Of a DNA stretch of 27,007 nt, positions 20,514 through 27,007 are shown piece by piece. Numbering within the stretch: position 1 is the first letter of the stretch; each line of letters begins with the position of its first letter. A program made the position numbers and the translations under genes. Below the pieces are notes generated by a model. The model was not told the DNA's origin and did not search any database. It saw nothing but the letters and a program-made list of their open reading frames with translations. The DNA lies in NCBI GenBank assembly GCA_910588905.1, contig CAJURZ010000025.1:1-27007 (forward strand), given 5' to 3'. The DNA comes from an uncultured Eggerthellaceae bacterium. Its GTDB lineage: Bacteria > Actinomycetota > Coriobacteriia > Coriobacteriales > Eggerthellaceae.

Positions 20514-21395
20514 GTGGGGTTCTCATCCTTCCATCCTGCTATCACCTTCGCTTGGTTCGCAGGCGCCATCTTGCTGACGGTGCTGGTAGCGCATCCGGCG
20601 TGGCTTGCGTGGGCCTTCGCCGGAGCTGCTGCCTACTACCTCATGGTGCGCGGGCGAGCGGGATGGAAGATGATCCTCGGCATGATGCTCGTGTTCGTGA
20701 TGCTCTCTTTGATGAACGGCTTCTTCGATCCTCGTGGCACCACCGTGCTGTTCACCTATCTCGGGCGCCCCTACACCTTGCAGGCTGTGCTCTACGGTAC
20801 GCAGACCGCGGGGATGTTCGTCACCATCATGCTGCTCTTCGGCAGCTTCAACCGTGTGATGACCTCCGACAAGCTCACCTATCTCTTCGGCGGGGTGATG
20901 CCTGCCATCACCTTGGTGCTGACCATGGTGCTGCGGTTGGTGCCCCGATACTTGCGGCGGGCGAAGCAGATCGCCGGGGCGCGAGCCTGCATTGGGAAAG
21001 GGGCGGCCGGAGAGGGGCTTGCAGAGCGCGTGCATCAGGGAGCGGATATCCTGGGGGCGCTCACCACCTGGGCGCTGGAGACAGGCATCGTGACCGCTGA
21101 TTCCATGGGTAGCCGCGGATTCGGCTGCGCCTCGCAGCGGACCCAGTTCGCTCGGTATCGATTCCGATTGAGAGACGGCGTCATCTTGGGGTACATGGTC
21201 ATCTTTGCAGGCGTGGCTGTGGTGGGTATCCTGCAAGGAGCTGCTCACGTTGGGTATCTCCCCCAGGTGACATTCCCGCCCAGCACGGCATTCGGCATCC
21301 TGGCTCTGGTGGCCTTTGCGGCATTCCTGCTCCTTCCATCCATCGTCAGCCTTCAGGAGAGGGTCTCATGGCGCAATTCGATATCCAAGATCTGA
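20514..21395 (+). CDS. ecfT: ECF transporter transmembrane component EcfT
   Basis: 293 aa from GTG 20514 (weak TAGG site; start not certain). EcfT links the two ATPases to the substrate-binding S component. Several hydrophobic helices are visible in the first 140 residues and two near the C-terminus. The cytoplasmic coupling region contains the family's Ala-Arg-Gly-type motifs: residues RAKQIAGARACIG and later TADSMGSRGFG, matching the conserved 'sR.Gf/sRGy' ATPase-contact motif. It lies in the order DUF4430 - EcfT - EcfAA' - EcfS under a cobalamin riboswitch, so the substrate is most likely a corrinoid. Its 3' end overlaps the next gene by 28 bp, indicating coupled translation. Confidence 0.85.
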   Translation: MGFSSFHPAITFAWFAGAILLTVLVAHPAWLAWAFAGAAAYYLMVRGRAGWKMILGMMLVFVMLSLMNGFFDPRGTTVLFTYLGRPYTLQAVLYGTQTAGMFVTIMLLFGSFNRVMTSDKLTYLFGGVMPAITLVLTMVLRLVPRYLRRAKQIAGARACIGKGAAGEGLAERVHQGADILGALTTWALETGIVTADSMGSRGFGCASQRTQFARYRFRLRDGVILGYMVIFAGVAVVGILQGAAHVGYLPQVTFPPSTAFGILALVAFAAFLLLPSIVSLQERVSWRNSISKI

Positions 21396-23053
21396 CGTTC
21401 TACTATCCCGACCAGGATCGTCGGGCGCTGGAGGGGGTGACCCTTGGGATAGAGCGCGGTAGCTATGTGTGCCTCTGCGGGCGGTCTGGGTGCGGGAAGA
21501 CCACGTTGCTGCGCCACTTGAAGACGGTGCTCACGCCCCACGGGGACGCCAGCGGTCGCATCCTGTTCGAGGGGCAGCCTTTGGCTGAGGTGCCTCGGAA
21601 AGATCAAGCGCAGTTCATCGGCTTCGTCATGCAGGACCCAGATGCACAGCTGGTCACGGACAAGGTTTGGCACGAGCTTGCCTTCGGGCTTGAGAACCTT
21701 GGGGTGGATCGGCGCATCATGGGCTTGCGGGTGGCTGAGATGGCCAGCTACTTCGGCATCCAGCACTGGTTCCATAAGGATGTGGCAGACCTGTCCGGGG
21801 GCCAGAAGCAGTTGCTGAACCTGGCATCCGTCATGGTCATGCAGCCCAGCGTGTTGGTGCTGGATGAGCCCACCAGCCAGTTGGATCCCATTGCTGCGGC
21901 GGATCTCCTGAACACCGTGCGCAAGATCAATGAAGAGCTCGGTACGACCATCATCATCACGGAGCATCGACTGGAGGATGTGTTCGCCACGGCAGATCAT
22001 GTGGTGGTGATGGATGAGGGGCGCATAACGGTGACGGGGTCTCCACGAGAGGTGGCGAAGGCGCTCTATGCCACCGGAAGCGAGATGACTCTCGCGCTTC
22101 CGGCCCCGGTCCGCACGTTCTATGGGGTGGATGACGTCAGAGAGGATCCACCGCCCCTCACGGAAGCGCCCTTGACGGTGCGCGAGGGACGGCAATGGCT
22201 CTTGGACTACGTGGAAGACCATCATCTGACCGTGCGCTCCTTGCCCGAAGAGGGGTTGTTCTCTCATCCGGGTGATGCTCCGGCTGTCCAGGTGAAGGAT
22301 GTCTGGTTCCGCTATGAGCAAGAGGCGCCGGACGTGCTGCGCGGAGTGGATCTGGAGGTACCGCACCAGAGCCTCTTCGCTTTGGTCGGGGGCAATGGAA
22401 CGGGGAAGTCCACGTTGCTCAAGACGCTCTGCGGCATCTGCAAGCCCTATCGAGGCCGGGCGAGCATCTTGGGCAAGCGCGCGTCAGACTGGAAGGGAGG
22501 TTCTCTCTTCCGCAATGCCTTGGCCATGCTGCCGCAAGACCCTCAGAACCTCTTCGTCAAAAGGACCGTGCGCGAGGAGCTGGCAGAGATGCTGGAGGGC
22601 ATTCCGCAGGACCTTTGGGAAGAGCGCATCCGAGAGGTGGCCCGCGTCTGCGGTGTGACGGATCAGCTTGGGCGGCATCCCCTGGATCTGTCTGGGGGCG
22701 AGCAGCAGCGGGTAGCTCTGGCGAAGGTGCTGCTGTGCGATCCGCAGGTGTTGCTCTTGGATGAGCCCACCAAGGGGATCGATGCCTTCTTCAAGCGTGA
22801 GCTGGCGGCAGTGCTGCGGAAGCTCATCGGTGAGGGCCTTACGGTGGTCATGGTGTCCCATGACGTGGAATTCTGCGCCCGCTACGCGGATTCCGTCTCC
22901 CTGCTCTTCGACGGTGCGGTGATCACCACGAATACGCCTCGGGCGTTCTTCGCCATGAATTCCTTCTACACCACGGCGGCCAACCGCATGAGCCGTCACG
23001 TGTTCACCAATGCCGTGACCGACGAGGATGTGATCGAGCTGTGCCTGCAGTGA
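21368..23053 (+). CDS. ecfA: ECF transporter ATPase, two ABC domains fused (EcfA-EcfA')
   Basis: 561 aa; ATG 21368 with AGGAGAGGG. Two complete ABC ATPase domains. Domain 1: Walker A GRSGCGKTT (38-46), Q-loop VMQDPDAQ (88-95), signature LSGGQ (142-146), Walker B LVLDEP (163-168), switch histidine H200. Domain 2: Walker A GGNGTGKST (341-349), Q-loop PQDPQN (389-394), signature LSGGE (441-445), Walker B LLLDEP (463-468), H498. The region 225-305 joins them. In many ECF systems these are separate genes; here they are one polypeptide. All motifs are intact in both halves, so both sites should hydrolyse ATP. It powers uptake through the adjacent EcfT and S component. Confidence 0.95.
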   Translation: MAQFDIQDLTFYYPDQDRRALEGVTLGIERGSYVCLCGRSGCGKTTLLRHLKTVLTPHGDASGRILFEGQPLAEVPRKDQAQFIGFVMQDPDAQLVTDKVWHELAFGLENLGVDRRIMGLRVAEMASYFGIQHWFHKDVADLSGGQKQLLNLASVMVMQPSVLVLDEPTSQLDPIAAADLLNTVRKINEELGTTIIITEHRLEDVFATADHVVVMDEGRITVTGSPREVAKALYATGSEMTLALPAPVRTFYGVDDVREDPPPLTEAPLTVREGRQWLLDYVEDHHLTVRSLPEEGLFSHPGDAPAVQVKDVWFRYEQEAPDVLRGVDLEVPHQSLFALVGGNGTGKSTLLKTLCGICKPYRGRASILGKRASDWKGGSLFRNALAMLPQDPQNLFVKRTVREELAEMLEGIPQDLWEERIREVARVCGVTDQLGRHPLDLSGGEQQRVALAKVLLCDPQVLLLDEPTKGIDAFFKRELAAVLRKLIGEGLTVVMVSHDVEFCARYADSVSLLFDGAVITTNTPRAFFAMNSFYTTAANRMSRHVFTNAVTDEDVIELCLQ

Positions 23054-23829
23054 AGAAAGAGGGCGGTGGCTCTGGGCGCGTGCAGGCTCAGGGCGCACAG
23101 GAGGTCCCTCAGGGCTCTGCGAAGGTCTCGGCAGGACTCATCTGGGGGATGATGATGGTGGCGGCTGCGGCCACGGTGGCAGTGGGTGCAGCGGTGGGAG
23201 GCAAGAGCTACATCATCGTGAGCTTGTTGCTGGTGGTGTACAGCATGGTCCCGTTCTTCGCTTCGTTCGAGCGGCGCAAGCCTCAGGCCCGCGAGCTGGT
23301 GGCCATAGCGGTCATGGTGGCGCTTGCGGTGGCTGCTCGGGCGGCTTTCATCTGGCTGCCGAACTTCAAGCCCATGGCGGCTATCGTGATGGTGGCCGGT
23401 ATCGCCTTCGGGCCGTCATCGGGTTTCGTGATAGGGGCCTTTGCTGCGTTGGCCAGCGGCTTCATCTTCGGCATTGGTCCTTGGACGCCTTGGCAGATGC
23501 TCTCGTTCGCCCTCTGCGGCCTGGTCTTCGGTGCGCTGGCGAAGCAGGGGGCCATCCCTCGGGAGGGCTGGTCAAGGAAGCAGAGGGTGCTCGTGGGTTT
23601 AGGGGGTGCTCTCTTCGTGCTGCTGATCGCAGGTCCCGTTCTGGATACCAGCTCCGTCTTCCTGATGCTGTGCTCCTTCACGCCCGAGGGCGTAGCTGCT
23701 CTGTATATAGCGGGGGTGCCGGTGAACGCTCTGCAGGGGGCTGCCACATTCGCCACCCTCTTCCTGGTGGGGAACCCTATTCTGGATCGCCTGGGCCGCC
23801 TTCGCCAGAAGTATGGTTTGATGGAATGA
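23041..23829 (+). CDS. ECF transporter S component, probably cobalamin-specific (CbrT-like)
   Basis: 262 aa from GTG 23041; a GTG at 23050 overlapping the previous stop (GTGA) is an equally good start. After a hydrophilic N-terminus of about 30 residues come roughly seven hydrophobic helices with short loops, the usual S-component layout: IWGMMMVAAAATVAVGAAV, YIIVSLLLVVYSMVPFFA, ELVAIAVMVALAVAARAAF, then a helix with GIAFGPSSGFVIGAFAALASGFIFG (the GP..G...G element is typical of S components) and a final pair. A segment FASFERRKPQARELV lies between helices 2 and 3. Substrate choice comes from the riboswitch and DUF4430 partner, not from its own residues. Confidence 0.85.
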   Translation: MPAVKKEGGGSGRVQAQGAQEVPQGSAKVSAGLIWGMMMVAAAATVAVGAAVGGKSYIIVSLLLVVYSMVPFFASFERRKPQARELVAIAVMVALAVAARAAFIWLPNFKPMAAIVMVAGIAFGPSSGFVIGAFAALASGFIFGIGPWTPWQMLSFALCGLVFGALAKQGAIPREGWSRKQRVLVGLGGALFVLLIAGPVLDTSSVFLMLCSFTPEGVAALYIAGVPVNALQGAATFATLFLVGNPILDRLGRLRQKYGLME

Positions 23830-23870
23830 TTCAATCTCCATAAAAAATACATAGTTCATAGAAAAAAATC

Positions 23871-23899
23871 TTGACGCTCCCGTAACCCATGTCTAAGGT
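23871..23899 (+). promoter_or_regulatory. Promoter of rpoB
   Basis: TTGACG (23871-23876) and TAAGGT (23894-23899) are separated by exactly 17 bp. An AT-rich tract (23840-23869) with runs of A lies just upstream and may act as an UP-like element. The leader to the GTG is about 60 bases. Confidence 0.7.
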
Positions 23900-23967
23900 G
23901 GAGCGTTCCTGCATTTTGCAGAAGATCAAGCCCATCAAAGAAGGAATAGAGAAGGAGGGTAAGCTTC

Positions 23968-27007
<3,040 letters not shown>

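Noticed and set aside
20429..21100. 223-codon plus-strand frame overlapping ecfT
   Set aside because: Arg/His-rich, not membrane-like; the other frame encodes a typical EcfT.
21353..22366. 337-codon minus-strand frame opposite the double ATPase gene
   Set aside because: The plus strand encodes complete ABC motifs; the antisense product is His/Arg-rich with no domain.

Overview
The window is a GC-rich, densely coded bacterial segment with almost all genes on the + strand. It looks like a gut or oral anaerobic actinobacterium of the Eggerthellaceae type (Slackia/Eggerthella/Adlercreutzia relatives). This is inferred from a DMSO-reductase-family molybdoenzyme of the 'GWWFPE' type, corrinoid-handling genes, an actinobacterial-looking RpoB rifampicin region, and rpoB not being preceded by rplJL. 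No database search was possible, so the taxon is an inference.

Layout. (1) 1-1350: end of a molybdopterin enzyme operon: the catalytic subunit C-terminus, a small subunit that looks like a ferredoxin-type beta subunit stripped of nearly all its Fe-S cysteines, a 91-aa protein and a rho-independent terminator. (2) 1364-1840: a long imperfect inverted repeat, an unknown 115-aa gene and a short palindrome. (3) 1901-8483: a four-gene operon of a cytoplasmic BspA-like LRR protein, a DUF2201/VWA protein, a MoxR-type AAA+ ATPase fused in frame to a SAM methyltransferase, and an 87-aa protein. This is the best candidate for an undescribed system. (4) 8577-11315: protein-folding block: trigger factor, a SlyD-like FKBP and, convergently, a stand-alone protein resembling only the trigger factor C-terminal chaperone domain. 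(5) 11437-13292: an unknown (possibly tubby C-like) protein, a secreted coiled-coil protein with a lysozyme-like domain, and a doubtful small ORF.

(6) 13301-23829: corrinoid block. A LysR regulator is divergent from an MtaA-like zinc methyltransferase, a DUF2284 cysteine-rich protein and a RACo-like corrinoid activator. A convergent MFS transporter follows, then a PduO-type corrinoid adenosyltransferase, then a cobalamin riboswitch controlling a DUF4430 lipoprotein, EcfT, a fused double EcfA and an ECF S component. Together these import B12, adenosylate it, and reactivate and use corrinoid for methyl transfer. A 15-bp dyad shared between the LysR/mtaA intergenic region and the ECF promoter region suggests one LysR regulon links use and uptake. 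(7) 23871-27007: a good promoter and the first ~1013 codons of rpoB, cut by the window edge.

No rRNA, tRNA, CRISPR array, transposase or phage gene was recognised.
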